From assembly GCF_001039355.2 (NCBI RefSeq), contig NW_019776082.1, forward strand, positions 32,517 to 96,516: a stretch of DNA of 64,000 nucleotides, given 5' to 3'. A program made the translations under genes and the position numbers. The notes under the pieces are model-generated. The model was not told where the DNA came from. It saw only the letters and a program-made list of their open reading frames with translations, and did no database searches. How positions within the stretch are numbered: the stretch's first letter is position 1; each line of letters begins with the position of its first letter. Positions 63,795-64,000 of the stretch are shown here, in pieces. This DNA is from Lingula anatina (taxonomy: Eukaryota; Brachiopoda; Lingulata; Lingulida; Lingulidae).

Positions 63795-63917
63795 NNNNNN
63801 NNNNNNNNNNNNNNNNNNNNNNNNNNNNNNNNNNNNNNNNNNNNNNNNNNNNNNNNNNNNNNNNNNNNNNNNNNNNNNNNNNNNNNNNNNNNNNNNNNNN
63901 NNNNNNNNNNNNNNNNN
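63795..63917. other. Assembly gap (123 N)
   Basis: A run of N. The 83 bases to its right are too short to classify. ORFs drawn through it are artefacts. Confidence 1.
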
Positions 63918-64000
63918 ATTGTGACGGGTGACACTTCAATACAAAAGAGAAGACTGTATTTGTACTCATACGGTTAGTTTATTGTCTCTTTACACAAACT

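Noticed and set aside
63685-63977. ORFs spanning the N run
   Set aside because: Most of their residues are unknown, and their flanks belong to the TRIM 3' block.

Overview
The window is eukaryotic and looks like a marine invertebrate, most likely a lophotrochozoan such as a mollusc or brachiopod; amphioxus or hemichordate cannot be excluded. The reasons are AT-rich intergenic DNA, GT-AG introns, microsatellites and MITE/LINE/Tc1/piggyBac-like debris, an EGF-olfactomedin gene, a Kelch-like (KLHL10-like) BTB exon, and above all a tandem family of intronless TRIM-NHL genes (RING, two B-boxes, coiled coil, C-terminal beta-propeller). No tRNA, rRNA or CRISPR array was recognised. Single Ns at 2610, 10340, 17052 and 61789 and an N run at 63795-63917 mark assembly joins.

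Layout. 1-8 kb is repeat-rich: a foldback at the left edge, a ~590-bp direct repeat at 197 and 4612, a duplicated transmembrane exon, a frame-broken gene of an apparently SLOG/Rossmann-like family (3943-4584), and tandem repeats. 8-10 kb holds a decayed LINE reverse transcriptase. 11.6-15.3 kb is a five-exon gene for a secreted EGF-EGF-olfactomedin protein whose exons join in frame (458 codons). 15.7-17.1 kb carries Tc1 and MITE remnants.

18-63 kb is the TRIM-NHL array, all on the plus strand. Four copies have full ORFs (23505, 33409, 40023, 51002), as does a fifth (57848). One copy has a 1-bp frameshift (18408) and one lacks its 5' half and has a nonsense codon (61790-63043). Five decayed start regions (17419, 38371, 46407, 49119, 50218) mark lost copies. 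The duplication unit includes a GC-box/GCGCTGTGCCC promoter-5'UTR cassette, the single-exon ORF, a conserved 3'UTR with an AATAAA site, and a hairpin-containing block further downstream. The copies at 51 and 58 kb are a recent ~7-kb segmental duplication, but their RING/B-box halves differ, which points to gene conversion.

Between the TRIM copies lie a truncated KLHL10-like gene behind a cluster of CRE-like sites (27.3-28.2 kb), ~1-kb tandem repeats with a 26-bp minisatellite (28.7-31.5 kb), a TTAA-flanked piggyBac-like element (32061-33083), two minus-strand exons resembling a YqaJ-type recombinase (44.2-44.7 kb), and a 54/51-bp minisatellite with higher-order structure (54.9-55.4 kb).

The most interesting system is the TRIM-NHL array. 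The paralogues are near-uniform except for one short, length-variable loop in the beta-propeller and reshuffled RING/B-box modules, as would be expected of a diversifying family of ubiquitin-ligase receptors, possibly in innate immunity. That function is inference.
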